Positions 45,613 to 57,619 of a stretch of 64,000 nucleotides of DNA are shown one piece after another. A model generated the notes under the pieces. The model searched no databases. It was not told the origin of the DNA and saw only the letters and a program-made list of their open reading frames with translations. This DNA comes from Diospyros lotus (taxonomy: Eukaryota; Streptophyta; Magnoliopsida; Ericales; Ebenaceae). Within the stretch, counting starts at the first letter, position 1, and each line of letters opens with the position of its first letter. The stretch lies in assembly GCF_014633365.1 (NCBI RefSeq), contig NC_068345.1, positions 10,920,058-10,984,057 on the forward strand, in the 5' to 3' direction. A program made the translations under genes and the position numbers.

Positions 45613-47557
45613 CATATGGAAGGTATTTTAAAAAATTATTTTATGGGCAAAATTTTATAACTTAACCTATATATATATATATATATATAATAGAATATAT
45701 ATATATATATATATATGAACAAAATAGCAATCCAACCATCGTCACGCTGCCAGTTACTCTTTCATGGTGATGGCCTTGTTCTCTTATGGGTTTAATTATT
45801 TAAAATAAATAATTAAATTTATAAGACAGAGGATATATATTTATTATTTTTCATTTTTTAAGCTTAAACATGTTTTGTAATTGTTCTATTTATCAAAATA
45901 TAAGAATTACACTTTATCTTATCTTATGCTCTACACAGAATATATAAAAGACAAATCCATATTGAAAAAAGGAACCAAAGTTTGAATTAACTAAAGCTCC
46001 CAATTCATGAGGGCAGACTGTTGATTCGACGCAGGATCAACAGTCTATACGCACACCATAAAAGAAGTCAAGAAAACTACCATTTTGTGGATTTATGGCC
46101 ATACTATACGCACACCATTGCTGAAACTAAGCTAAGTATAGATGTCTGGGACAACTTTGATAGTGATTATATATATTTAAGATGTTATTTGGACATTTAT
46201 TTATAATAGTTTTAGTAAAACTTATGCATTAATGCATTGTATATTTGTATTGATGTGATATAAAATGAATACAACAAATTATTATAGGTGAATGTCTAAA
46301 TAACATTTTCATACTTATATATATATATAGTCACCTCTATATCTATCTCTTATCCACTTTCAACAATTTCAATATTTTGAGTCTAAATAAAAAGTCTTCT
46401 TGTTCATGTTGATCTCTCCGTGGGTAACTTAAGAATATTGGTGACCCTGTACAAAGAGTTATTTTGGTAGCTCTTTAATAATATAAATAAATATTAAAAA
46501 TTAATTAAATTTTACTTTCTTTACTTTTTGAGATACAAAATCACTAAATAAATTTTTGTTTTTAAGTTTAGAAAGTAGATCTTTTTCAATTGATAATATA
46601 GACAAGAGGAAAATATCTGAAAATGTAAGAGATAAATAAGAAAAAAATGTAGAGAATTCACAGCCAAGTCTTGCAAATTAAAAATTCATCGATTTACTTT
46701 CATTTTTTTCTTTAATGTCTAGATCAGTGCAGATACTTTAGATGAAATTTGTGTCATCTAAAGAATAGTTTTATCAAATTGTCCTACTAAAATAATGCCA
46801 CTTTTTCTCTCTCTCTTTTTTTTGTCGTTGTGTTACTAAAATCTACACTTCACTATTTATTGCCTGACATTAAAAAATAATCTGTAAATTTAGAGAGTTT
46901 TGGGATCTTCTTGTCTAAATGGAATAATAAAATAAACAAAAATTATCATAAAATAAAATTAGTGATTTTGCATCTCAAAAACTAAAAACATAAATTTTAA
47001 ATAATTAGTGATTAAAATTAAAAAAAAATGAGGCTTTTATTTTTGTAATGCCCTAAGCATTAGATTTAGTGACGTATGCCTCTAGGTGTCACTAGCAGCA
47101 ACCAGACAACAAGGTTGTGATGAAGCAAATTAATTGGTTGAAATCAATTAGTGACTTGTGATGTGGTGGACTTTTCATTTCAATCCATTTTTGCAATATC
47201 GTGACTCTCATTTTTGTTTATTGAGTTGTAATTTTGTAGATTTTCTTTATAAATAAGATGAATCTCGATTGAGAGACTAAGCTTGGCTTACGTCAACACA
47301 AAAACCACGAAGGAATGGTAATATATTGCATCCAAACCTCCCTCCATGTGCATACCATGCAAAAATAAATTTAAAAGAATACAGCAATGAAGTTAAATTG
47401 TTTTAAAACTGTATAAATATATACAATAAATTTATATATTGTATAAATTGTTTTAATTTGGAAGATTAAGACTGTTAGGAGACTATTCTATATCCAGTCG
47501 TGGACTTTTGTTTGGCTAAGCAGAAAGGTCAGTTGGTGGCTGGAAAGTCAAGTATTG
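45613..47557 (+). repeat. Tandem duplication, copy 2
   Basis: Direct copy of 42946-45612 without the foldback. At the foldback position it reads 'ccagttactctttcatgg', an approximate empty site. It carries TA microsatellites at 45671-45716. Bases 47157-47395 also match 10263-10535. No gene-like frame except the 61-codon one at 46021-46206, discussed under copy 1. Confidence 0.85.
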
Positions 47558-49981
47558 GATAATTATTTTAAAAAATTACTAAAATTTAACTACTGAATTA
47601 ATTCTATAATAAATTTTGAAATACATACTAATTTTACATTTGAATTTTTATTTTTTTTTATCAATTCTACAATGCTATTAAAATCTAAATAACTAATATT
47701 CTTTTGAAAATTTAAATGTTAAAGTTTATTGTAGAATTAATAATTTTTTAATAATGAACTCAAATATATAATTTTTTATTACATTTACATATACAAGGGA
47801 ACTAGTGGGAGCTTCATTATGAATAGATTTCATGCTGAATCTTCCTTTATATATTTATTGGAGTGATACTTGATATTTGTACGATAACAAAGTTATTTTA
47901 AAATTTATTGAGACTGGGAGATTATAAATTCAAGTCAAGTATACTTCTTTCTTTGTTAATAAAAAATAAAAAAAAATTATTTTACAAATGTACCAAGGAG
48001 TACACTATCGTGACATATTTTTTTATTAATGAGATAATGTGTTTGATGAAAAACCAAAATTAGAACAAAGTATCAATGTGTTGAAATCATGTTTTGAAAC
48101 CTACGGAAAACCCAAATATATATAGTTTTGGTTCTAAAATTCAAAAGTTTGAAAAAAAAAATTCTAAAGTTGTGCATTATATTTCAAAACCTAGGTTCTA
48201 TAGTTTGAAACTTATCTTAATCATGATTCTATATATGTTTCAAAACTAGCTTGATAAGATTTCAAATTTTTTTTGAGTATGTATGTCATGTTTTGAAACT
48301 TGAATATTATGTTTCGAAACATCTATATAATTCATGTGTTTCGAAATGAGACTTTGGTCCAAAACAAATGTTTATAAGTTTCCATATTTCGAAATATGCA
48401 TGTTAGATTTCGAAATCTCTGTTATTTCTAACAGCAAAAGCAAGAAAAATTGAAATATATTTTTTTATGAAAATTTATTTTTGTATCTAAAAGCAATTCA
48501 AACTCTTAATTCCATTTTTGTGAAAGCAAATTCAAATTTAAAATTATAATTATTGCAAATCTTGGTAGGTATATATTTTTGTCTTGCATTAAATGTTATC
48601 CTAGTCTGTAGGGCTAGTTGTAAAGTTGGATATTTTGATACATGGAGCATATATTTCGAAACCTTAGTGCAAATTAGGATGTTTGGAAATTTAATTTAAA
48701 ATTTCGTGAAATCTTGTCTCTAACAGCTAGAAACAGCCAAATTTTGTATCTTTATATAAATAGCAAGTGTTTGAAGATGAAGAAAAATAATAAGTGAACA
48801 AAAAACATTTATTGAGCTCTCAAAAAAAATTCTCATACATTTATTGTGCATTGAATGTGTAAAGGAGAAGCAAGTGGAAGAAATCTCATTGCTTCTATAG
48901 CTCTCCTTATCTTAAGCTGATATAAGTGGTTTGTACAGCCATTGGTAAGGCATTTATTGATATCAAAGTTGTTGGATTGTAAAATTAAATTATTTCATTT
49001 TACCATTAGTTGTGAGGTTTGATTTTAGCCTTAAAAAAACTCATTGTATGTAAAGGTTTTGGGGTGAATCTTGGTAAAACCCTAATGTTTATCTAGTGAT
49101 TGGAATTAAAAATCCTTTAAGTAGGAAAACTTGAAGGTAGTGGACTAGGTTGGATGCCGAACCACTATAAAATACTTGTGTACTCATATTTACTTTATGT
49201 TATGTTATTGTTTTTTCTCAAACCTTCAAAAGGATTTTTGACATAAGTTAAAAAGTACTATTTTTGATCAAAACAAATTAGCATCATTGATTATAAGAAT
49301 TCTTGGTTACTAATTATTAAGAAATTATCTTTTACAAAAGTGTGATTTCAAAACATAAACTAAAAATTTCAAAATAGTTAAAATCAGAAACTTATATTTC
49401 GAAACATATGTTTTTTTCATTATACAGTGTTCAAAGAAGTCAATTTTTTTTATCCATTCCAATTTACCCCCCTCTTGGGATATGAACTGCCATTAATCAA
49501 ACTAACATACGCATGCGACATGTGTAACCAAACCAACCTTGACCTTAACCCCCTTAACAAAGCTAACTTCTTCCTTATCCACTTAAGTAACCTATAAGAA
49601 AAATATATACCTAAGACTAGGTGAATTAGGTGCTTTAAAAAAAATTTAGATTTAAAAGCTCTTTGTGCAAAGAAAACTATATTGCCTCTTAGAATCTTTG
49701 AAAGATAGATATAAGAGTGTTTATTGAAAGTTTTAACCCTTGTTGCTTAAAGAAATTATGATGCAAATATGATTTGAATGAGAATAAGCTTTACGAGATT
49801 AAATTATATAGCTCTGATTGCAAACTTTAAATACTGAAAATAAAAAACTTGACTTGCTAAAATGAAAGGTAAAATTACATACTATAGGACACACAAATTT
49901 TATAGTGGTTCGGCTCAACCAACCTACTCTACACCCTTGAGTTCTTACTGATGATTTCAACAATTCATTGTAACTTTCACA
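47558..49981. other. Non-coding; part resembles a copia LTR
   Basis: No gene frame. Bases 48080-48430 and 48640-48670 are rich in 'tttcgaaac' / 'gtttcgaaa' words. Bases 49100-49210 match the U5-like motif at 32560-32640, and 'ttacccccctcttggg' at 49465 matches 'ctcccctcttaggtg' at 32892, so about 48000-49480 is probably one copia-type LTR. From 49500 on, 'atagtggttcggctcaacca' (49905) suggests a second, minus-oriented LTR that the CACTA element entered. Confidence 0.5.
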
Positions 49982-49999
49982 CACTACAAAAAATTTGAT

Positions 50000-50680
50000 T
50001 TTTAGCGGCGGTTTTTTAGCGGCGGTTTCTAAAACCGCCGCAAAAAATGAAATTTTGCTGCGGTTTGCAAACCGCCGCAAAATACTATTTTAGCGGCGGT
50101 TTTTTTTTACATTTTGCGGCGGTTTTCAAAAAACCGCCGCTAAATTTAGAAAATAATTAAATAATTAAAAAATAAAATTTAATTTAGCGGCGGTTTCTGA
50201 AAAACCGCCGCTAAATTCAAAAATTATTAAATAATTTAAAATTAAAATTAAATTAATATTTGCGGCGGTTTTCAAAACCGCCGCAAAATTCATTAAAAAA
50301 TTTAATTTGGCGGCAGTTTCTGAAAAACCGCCGCTAAATTCAAAAATTATTAAATAATTTAAAATTAAAATTAAATTAATATTTGCGGCGGTTTTCAAAA
50401 CCGCCGCAAAATTCATTAAAAAAAATTAATTTTGCGGCGGTTTCTGAAAAACCGCCGCTAAATTCAAAAATTATTAAATAATTTAAAATTAAAATTAAAT
50501 TAATATTTGCGGCGATTTTCAAAACCGCCGCAAAATTCATTAAAAAAATTAATTTAGCGGCGGTTTCTGAAAAACCGCCGCTAAATTTAAAAATAATTAA
50601 ATAATTTATAATTAAAATTAAATTAATATTTGCGGCGATTTTTCAAAACCGTCGCAAAATTCATTAAAATATTTAATTTA
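50000..50680. repeat. Left subterminal array of GCGGCGGTTT hairpins
   Basis: Pairs such as 'gcggcggtttctgaaaaacc' followed by 'gccgc' form short hairpins. From about 50160 they lie in a ~123-bp tandem unit ('attaatatttgcgg' at 50252, 50375, 50499, 50622). Some copies carry changed cores (gcggcgatt, ggcggcagt), a sign of C-to-T/G-to-A decay. Confidence 0.9.
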
Positions 50681-50689
50681 GTTTTCAAA

Positions 50690-52440
50690 AAAGAAATTTC
50701 CCCCCAAAACTTGCATTAATAATTTACAATTAATACTTATTGTATTAATAATTTATATTTTATAATTTGCATTAATAATTTAAAATTTTCAATTGCTTTG
50801 AAATAATAAGTAGTAATAAAATTTTTCCCCAAAATTTGCATTAATGATTTACATTTAATACTTATTGCATTAATAATTTACATTTTGTAATTTGCATCTT
50901 TATATATATAAAAGAATGATAGTTTTCGAAAAAGAAATTTCCCCCCAAAACTTGCATTAATGATTTACAAATAATACTTATTGCATTAATAATTTGTATT
51001 TTGTAATTTGCATTAATAATTTAAAATTTTCAATTGTTTTGAAATAATAAATAGTAATAAAATTTTCTCCCAAATTAATGATTTGCATTTAGTACTTATT
51101 GTATTGATAATTTATATTTTGTAATTTGCATCTTTATATATATAAAAGTAGGATAGTCTTCAAAAAAGAAATTTCCCCCCAAAATTTGCATTAATGATTT
51201 ACATTTAATACTTATTGCATTAATAATTTACATTTTGTAATTTACATCTTTATATATATAAAAGAAGGATAGTTTTCAAAAAAGAAATTTCCCCCCAAAA
51301 CTTGCATTAATGATTTACAAATAATACTTATTGCATTAATAATTTGTATTTTGTAATTTGCATTAATAATTTAAAATTTTCAATTGTTTTGAAATAATAA
51401 ATAGTAATAAAATTTTCTCCCAAATTAATGATTTGCATTTAGTACTTATTGCATTAATAATTTACATTTTGTAATTTGCATCTTTATATATATAAAAGTA
51501 GGATAGTCTTCAAAAAAGAAATTTCCCCCCAAAATTTGCATTAATGATTTACATTTAATACTTATTGCATTAATAATTTACATTTTATAATTTGCATCTT
51601 TATATATATAAAAGAAGGATAGTTTTCAAAAAAGAAATTTCCCCCCAAAACTTGCATTAATGATTTACAAATAATACTTATTGCATTAATAATTTGTATT
51701 TTGTAATTTGCATTAATAATTTAAAATTTTCAATTGTTTTGAAATAATAAATAGTAATAAAATTTTCTCCCAAATTAATGATTTGCATTTAGTACTTATT
51801 GCATTAATAATTTACATTTTGTAATTTGCATCTTTATATATATAAAAGTAGGATAGTCTTCAAAAAAGAATTTTCCCCCCCAAAACTTGCATTAATAATT
51901 TACAAATAATACTTATTGTATTAATAATTTACATTTTGTAATTTGCATCTTTATATATATAAAAGAAGGATAATTTTCAAAAAAGAAATTTCCCCCCAAA
52001 ACTTGCATTAATGATTTACAAGTAATACTTATTGCATTAATAATTTGTATTTTGTAATTTGCATTAATAATTTAAAATTTTCAATTGTTTTGAAATAATA
52101 AATAGTAATAAAATTTTCCCCCAAATTAATGATTTGCGTTTAGTACTTATTGCATTAGTAATTTACATTTTGTAATTTGCATCTTTACATATATAAAAAT
52201 AGGATAGTCTTCAAAAAAGAAATTTTCCTCCAAAACTTGCATTAATGATTTAAAATTAATACTGATTGAATTAATAATTTGCATTTTGTAATTTGCATTA
52301 ATAATTTAAATCTTTCAATTGCTTTGAAATGATAACTAGTAATAAAATTTTTCCCCAAAACTTGCATTTAATACTTATTACATTAATAATTTACATTTTG
52401 TAATTTGCATTAATAATTTAAATCTTTCAATTGTTTCGAA
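50690..52440. repeat. ~350-bp tandem array, about 4.5 units
   Basis: The string 'tatatatataaaagaa' occurs at 50901, 51251, 51601 and 51952, spacing 350-351. Each unit splits into ~236- and ~118-base subunits, both starting 'aagaaatttccccccaaaa'. Neighbouring units are nearly identical, so expansion was recent or homogenised. No coding frame. Confidence 0.9.
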
Positions 52441-53145
52441 ATAATATATACTAATTATGTAAAATTAATAATAAATTTTAAATATACAAGTTTTTCAATG
52501 CTAATTGTTTTCTATTAAATTTGCATGAATTTTATGAGAAATATTAATAGACAACTTAAACTATTAATTAAGTCATAGAAAAGTATCTATTTATTTAATA
52601 TATTATTTTTATATCTTTATTCTATGTATATTTATATAATAATAAAATATGATAGTGAAATAAAGTATTTTGCCAAATGTCAATTAGTAGGGTTGTCAAG
52701 TATTAGAGTTTTTCAATACTAATTAATATTTAAGGTATCACATTTTTAAGACTATGGAAGAAATCAAAATTCATTTTTTTTAAATTTTGTTATTATTGAA
52801 AAAACTTATTCTTACTCATATTTAAGAGTTTTAATTTATATTTATAATTATAATATAATAAATAGAAAATAACGAACGTCTTTAAGTGAAAATATTATAA
52901 ATTTTATAATATTTATTTATAAATAAATATAATATAATAAAAAAAATTTATAAGTATATTGAATTAAAAGTGTTCTCCATTAGCATATTGAATAGTGAAT
53001 AATTAAGTAAACTTAATTTTTTTCAATATGATTAAAGATTAAAAAAATTATAATTATCAATTTAGTTAAAATTATTTAAAATAATAAATTTATTTTTTTA
53101 TTTTTAAATTAAACTCTCCCACATATCACGCGGGTTCACCACTAG
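50897..53145 (+). mobile_element. Possible Helitron-like sequence inside the CACTA element
   Basis: The start 'TCTTTATATATATAAAAG' after an A (50896) and the end 'CACGCGGGTTCACCACTAG' before a T (53146) fit the plant Helitron pattern: 5' TC, 3' CTAG, inserted between A and T. A decayed hairpin (ccc...ggg) sits about 10 bases before the CTAG. No Rep/helicase is present. The same 5' motif starts each 350-bp unit, so the true start could be any of them. Confidence 0.4.
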
Positions 53146-53394
53146 TTAAAAATTTAATTTAAAAAAATAAAAATAAAAATAAATTTAACAAAATTTTAAT
53201 AATTTTAAAATATATATAATTTTTTATTTTTAATAAATTAATTCAATTCAATTAATTTATTTTTAATTTATTCCTTTATTCTTTTAAAAAATGATAAATT
53301 AATTAATATTTTTCTTTCTATATTAAAAAATATAAAATATAATTCTGAAAAATAGTGATATATAATTTATATATGTAATTATATAACAAGGGAA

Positions 53395-53470
53395 GTTGGT
53401 AGATCAGGCGGTTTCAAGCATGCAATGGCATATAGGAGGTTGTGGGTTCGAAACTGGAGGGAAGGGGGGA
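53395..53470 (+). mobile_element. tRNA-like (SINE head-like) fragment
   Basis: An A-box-like 'ttggtagatcaggcggtt' and, about 40 bases later, a B-box-like 'gtgggttcgaaactgg' are in tRNA order. There is no acceptor-stem pairing, so it is not a tRNA gene. It lies inside the CACTA element. Confidence 0.35.
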
Positions 53471-53579
53471 GGCTGAAAATTTAATTTCCAGCCTCGCCAC
53501 GTGGCGCGCGGATATGCGGCCACGTGGCTGGGCGGGTGGGCAACCGTGTGGGCGCGGGCGGGTGAGAGAGTAAAATTTT

Positions 53580-53930
53580 TAATTTTAGCGGCGGTTTTAA
53601 AAACCGCCGCTAAAATTAAAAATTTTTAATTTTTTTTAATTTTAGCGGCGGTTTCTAAAACCGCCGCTAAAATTTTAAATTTTAATTTTTTTTTAATTTT
53701 TTAGTTTTTTTAAATTTTAATTTTTTTAATTTTTGCGGCGGTTGAAAAACCGCCGCTAAAATAAAAAATTTTAAATTTTTTTAATTTTAGCGACGATTTT
53801 TAAAACCGCCGCTAAATCACTGATTTTGCGGCGGTTTTAAAACCGCCGCAAAATCAATGATTTAGCGGCGGTTATTCCAGCGGTTGGTCAAAACCGCCGC
53901 TAAATGCAAAAAAAACCGCCGCTAAATGCC
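53580..53930. repeat. Right subterminal array of GCGGCGGTTT hairpins
   Basis: Mirror of the left array: 'ttagcggcggttttaaaaac' with 'cgccgctaa' and similar hairpins, seven or more, running up to the right terminal repeat. Confidence 0.9.
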
Positions 53931-53945
53931 AGTTTTTTTGTAGTG

Positions 53946-54676
53946 ACAGGATAAGCTATGACCTATGTTTTTAATGGTTCAGAAGTAATTGGATACATAC
54001 AACTTTTATAAGGAGCAGCTAGAACCTCTTACACTATGTTTTTTTATGGGTTCAAGCACTAACCATAACAAGATAAGTGAAATATACAAATTTAGCACTT
54101 TGAGAAGCTTATACAAGATTAAAATCAAATGATGAAAATAGCTTTTCACAAAGAAAAGAAAGATGAAAATAATGTGAAAATAAAAACACTCTCACTCTTT
54201 TACTAGTAGAAATAGCTATACTATATATTGTGTTGATGTATTGTATGCTTTTAGAGTACTTTGGCTCAAGGTAGGAGTAGGAAGAATTCAAGAACAACTA
54301 CTTTTTCTTTAGCCTCTTCCCCCCTTTATACTTGTTGTCAAGAGAATGATATATGCAAGAAATAAGAAATAGCTTTATTTCTCCTCAAAATAACTATTAG
54401 AATATTCAAAAGTCAAGATAAAATTATACTTGCTATCAAGAGAATGATATCTGCAAGAAATAAGAAATAGCTTTCTTTCTCCTCAAAATAAATAATAGAA
54501 TATTCAAAAATCAAGATAAAATTATACTTGCTATCAAGAGAATGATATCTGCAAGAAATAGCTTTCTTTCTCCTCAAAATAACTACTAGAATGTTCAAAA
54601 ATCAAGATAAAAGAATGTGAGAAAATTTTGAGCACTTTTGAAGTCTTAATGATCAAAACTCTGTATTAAATACATA
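53946..54676. other. Non-coding; continuation of the CACTA target sequence
   Basis: No gene frame. A 98-bp tandem repeat lies at 54331-54613. The segment probably belongs to the same minus-oriented LTR-like region as 49900-49981. Confidence 0.5.
54331..54613. repeat. 98-bp tandem repeat, about 3 copies
   Basis: 'caagagaatgatatctgcaa' and its flanks start at 54331, 54429 and 54527; the last copy lacks a few bases. Confidence 0.88.
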
Positions 54677-56266
54677 TGTAACGACTAGTTTAATACCCAT
54701 ATATAACACTAGCCCCCCACCTCACAGTGCGATCTTCAGACTGGGAGCGGATGTATGATAATCGAATTGGCCTATGAGAACTATCAACCCTCTTTTCAGA
54801 CTTCTTACCCAATTGTTTCAGATCACGCCGTTTCATGCCGCATGTCTTGTCTAAGGCGCTTTTAATGCACACGTTCCCCGTAACTGCTTAATCATTACAT
54901 CCGTGGGCCCCCATGCTTTTATGTGTCATCGTTAGATCTAGGGTAGCTCGTCGATCTCTCCATCCAACAGTGGAATAACCCAACCTATATAAGCGTGAGG
55001 GAATTCTTTTTCCCTCTCACTGTATCATTTTGAAATGACTCTTGTTCCTGCACTTTTCTTCTTCCGTCTCCACAGTTTGAGGGAAAAATCAGGGGGTGGT
55101 TGAGCCTATAAATAAGCAACTCGAGCAAATGGAGAGGACATAAGTGAGTGAGCAGTTCTTAGGGAAGAAGAGCTCCAAAAAGGTACGAATTCTGATTAAT
55201 TGAGTTTAAGTTTATTTTGTTTAATCAATTAATTAGTTAATTAGTTAGTTAAATTAAATTAGTAGTTAAATTGAAGTTTATTTTAATTAATTAGTAAGTT
55301 AATTAGTTAAGATGATTAGTGGAATTGGTAAATTAGTTAAACTAATGAATTTAGACAGTGACTAATTAATTAATTACTTAGCCTTATGTATATGTATAAT
55401 TGTGGTAAGAGCATTACGGGTACACTACCAGTCTATACAACGAAATAGAGTTGGTCACCGAGTAGCAAACAAATTAAGGTAAGGGTTAATATGCTTTGTG
55501 TATAAATTTCTTTTGTCATGACTTTCTTAAGATGTTGAGAAAGTGCCTAGGCATGGGGCAGTGGGTTTCAGACCATGAGAGTGCTAGGACAGGGTCATAG
55601 AGGGAACCACTAGGGGCCACCTAGAACCTGAGATAGGTGCGGTGGAAGGGCTTGCATGCACGCTACACTTCATTATTATCTATGATGTCATGCTCATTAA
55701 TTTACTGCATTGCATATAGCCTTTTCTGAGTCCCCTGACTCACTCCCATTAACCCAACAGATGGCTCGGGATCTAAGAAAGGGAAAGCGGTAGTGGTGGA
55801 AGAGTCGTCGGTTAATAGTAATGGCAGGCAATGAGAATGTGAGTCATGTACGTGTCATTAATGTAAATTATGTGTGCTCTGTACTTGGCTTCAGAAGATG
55901 GTTGTGATTTAAATAAAACTTGTTTTGGACCAAGTTAAGGTTCTCACTATGAGTAACTCAATGTGAACTAGTTATGCTTGACCATTGGAGTATTGTATTG
56001 GGCATGTCGGTATTTATTTGTTTTATTCGAAATTGGATTTATATTTTAAGGGCCTAATTGGTTTCGAGAATTGAGTATGTACTCATTGCTTAAACATTAT
56101 GAACCCAAATTTTCGATAATCGAAGGCAGCGAAGCCTAGACCCTACCCAGGGCGCCCGGTATTATTTTAATATTTTATGTAGGCAAGGCATAACCGACCT
56201 TCGAGACAGGCCAGGGTGGTAACCGTAGGTTACGGTGGCACCCAGTAGTGGGGCCGGGGTATCACA
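54677..56266 (+). mobile_element. 5' LTR of the right-hand Ty3/gypsy element (~1590 bp)
   Basis: Probably begins TGTAACGACTAG (54677) and ends GGGGTATCACA (56266), three bases before the primer binding site. A TATA box (TATATAAG, 54986-54993) and downstream leader match LTR promoter layout. The 3' part ends with 'tggcacccagtagtggggcc'. The 5' border is tentative because the other LTR lies outside the window and no target duplication can be read. Confidence 0.65.
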
Positions 56267-56269
56267 AGA

Positions 56270-56287
56270 TGGTATCAGAACAGGGTT
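56270..56287 (+). other. tRNA-Met primer binding site
   Basis: TGGTATCAGAACAGGGTT matches the complement of the 3' end of plant initiator tRNA-Met at its first ten bases, three bases after the LTR end. It would prime minus-strand DNA synthesis. Confidence 0.85.
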
Positions 56288-56535
56288 AGGGAAGGGTTGT
56301 TGGGTCAATAAATTTGAAAGTTGTGGATGCATACCTTGAGTAGGGTAGGTCATAACTGGAAATAAAATACTTTCCCGATAAAGGCAGGTGATATGATATG
56401 AGCTTGCATGGGGAAAAGTGTTTCTGGAATAGCAAGCAGTAAGATGTGTCTTGATTTTTGAGCCTTTGTGTGGGGAAAGGTAACTTGTTTGAGTTGTGGA
56501 CCTGATCCCTGATTTTGTGTATGCAAATTACCCTC

Positions 56536-57075
56536 ATGGAGTTTAGAGGACTGAGCTATGTCATACCCAACCCTGAACCCTCTCTGCCGCTTTTGGACCT
56601 TTTATTTAAGCAATGGGAGTACGAGTTGCTCACTCAAATGAGAGGTGGGCAACATGAGGACGAATGAGTGATTAGCTATTTATGCCGCGTAAACCAAATT
56701 TTTCAAAATACAATACGAGTCGATATATGAGGGATGGCCGAAAAACAAGTCTTATTTGTTAAAAAATATATAAACGAGGCTTGGAGACAGCTACTTGATA
56801 ATTATGTTTGGGATGTGAACCTTCTGTTCAACTATGGCAGCTTCATCCGAGCTATCGAACGACAGGCAAATGAATGGGACCCCAGTATAGCGCCCTACGA
56901 TGTGACAAGGATTGGGGCATTTCCCACTACATTGTCCGTCGAGGCAAAAATATGGGGACCTAAGGAAGAGGTGCCACTAGGAACCCATTCCAGTAAGGAA
57001 AGTAACAGGGACTTGACTTATCTGGCTGATGAGGCGACCTCACGAGTAGCGGGAGATAACACAAGTGCAGCCTAG
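56536..57075 (+). pseudogene. Unidentified ORF between primer site and gag
   Basis: One frame runs from ATG 56536 to TAG 57073-57075 with only two stops inside, TGA 56665-56667 and TGA 56728-56730; the last 113 codons (from ATG 56734) are fully open. The product is not low-complexity: 'LDLLFKQWEYELLTQMRGGQ' precedes the stops, and 'ANEWDPSIAPYDVTRIGAFP' and 'DLTYLADEATSRVAG' follow. I do not recognise a domain; there is no zinc knuckle or membrane segment. It sits on the sense strand of the gypsy element, 200 bases before gag, separated by a run ending 'aacatataataaaaaaaagt'. It may be an accessory gene of this family or a captured host fragment. Both TGA codons could derive from CGA by one transition. 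Confidence 0.5.
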
Positions 57076-57273
57076 TCAACAATAGATATTAGGCATAGCA
57101 CCCAATTTTGTATTGTATAAAGTTGTACAGTAACAGGGTTTAATGTGATATATGGAGTTGACTTAACTAATGTGATGTACATCTTGAACATATAATAAAA
57201 AAAAGTTGTTCTTACGTTTGTGTTATTATACCTTGGTAATGTGAGATTAAAAGAAAATGGTGGCGGTATGCAG

Positions 57274-57619
57274 ATGGCACCTGTGACACGACGAAGTGCT
57301 CGCATGTCAAACACTTCCCAGTCAGGAAATGTTACATGAAGACCCTCTCCAGAAGTGCCAGAACACTCTGAAGAAGTTCAGAGTCACCGTGTGGGGGTAG
57401 GAACACCCACTGATCAACAAGTGGACACTAAGGCAACAACCTGGTTAAAGGCGTTCATAAACTTGCAGCCTCCGGCATTCAAATGGTAGCTTAAAGCTGA
57501 CCCAAGCGTGGCTGAATATTGGTTGGAAGACATTCGCCAGTTATTAGAATTCATGGACTACCCAAAAAGGCAGTGGGTGAGATGCGCCACTTTCATGTTA
57601 ACTAAGCAGGCCAGACTAT
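57274..57619 (+). pseudogene. Ty3/gypsy gag, N-terminal part
   Basis: From ATG 57274 the frame reads 'MAPVTRRSARMSNTSQSG' and later 'TTWLKAFINLQPPAF', 'ADPSVAEYWLEDIRQLLEFM' and 'VRCATFMLTKQARL', the retrotransposon capsid pattern. In-frame stops are TGA 57337-57339 and TAG 57487-57489. The frame is cut at the solo LTR at 57620 and resumes at 59783. Confidence 0.85.

Larger units (their letters stand above)
49982..53945. mobile_element. Non-autonomous CACTA (En/Spm) transposon, 3964 bp
   Basis: The left end is CACTACAAAAAATTTG, and the right end read inward is CACTACAAAAAAACTGG; the 3-bp target duplication ACA is perfect (49979-49981, 53946-53948). Subterminal arrays of GCGGCGGTTT and its complement fill the outer ~700 and ~370 bases, as expected of binding sites for a CACTA transposase. 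No transposase frame is present, so movement would need a helper. The interior holds a 350-bp tandem array and a Helitron-like end. Confidence 0.95.

Noticed and set aside
46021..46206. 61-codon ORF with 'FVDLWPY' and 'SIDVWDNFDSDYIY', also present in the first duplicate
   Set aside because: Differences between the two copies are nearly all amino-acid-changing, and no family is recognised, so there is no sign of selection on a protein.
53395..53470. A tRNA gene
   Set aside because: A- and B-box-like strings are present, but no cloverleaf or acceptor stem can be drawn.
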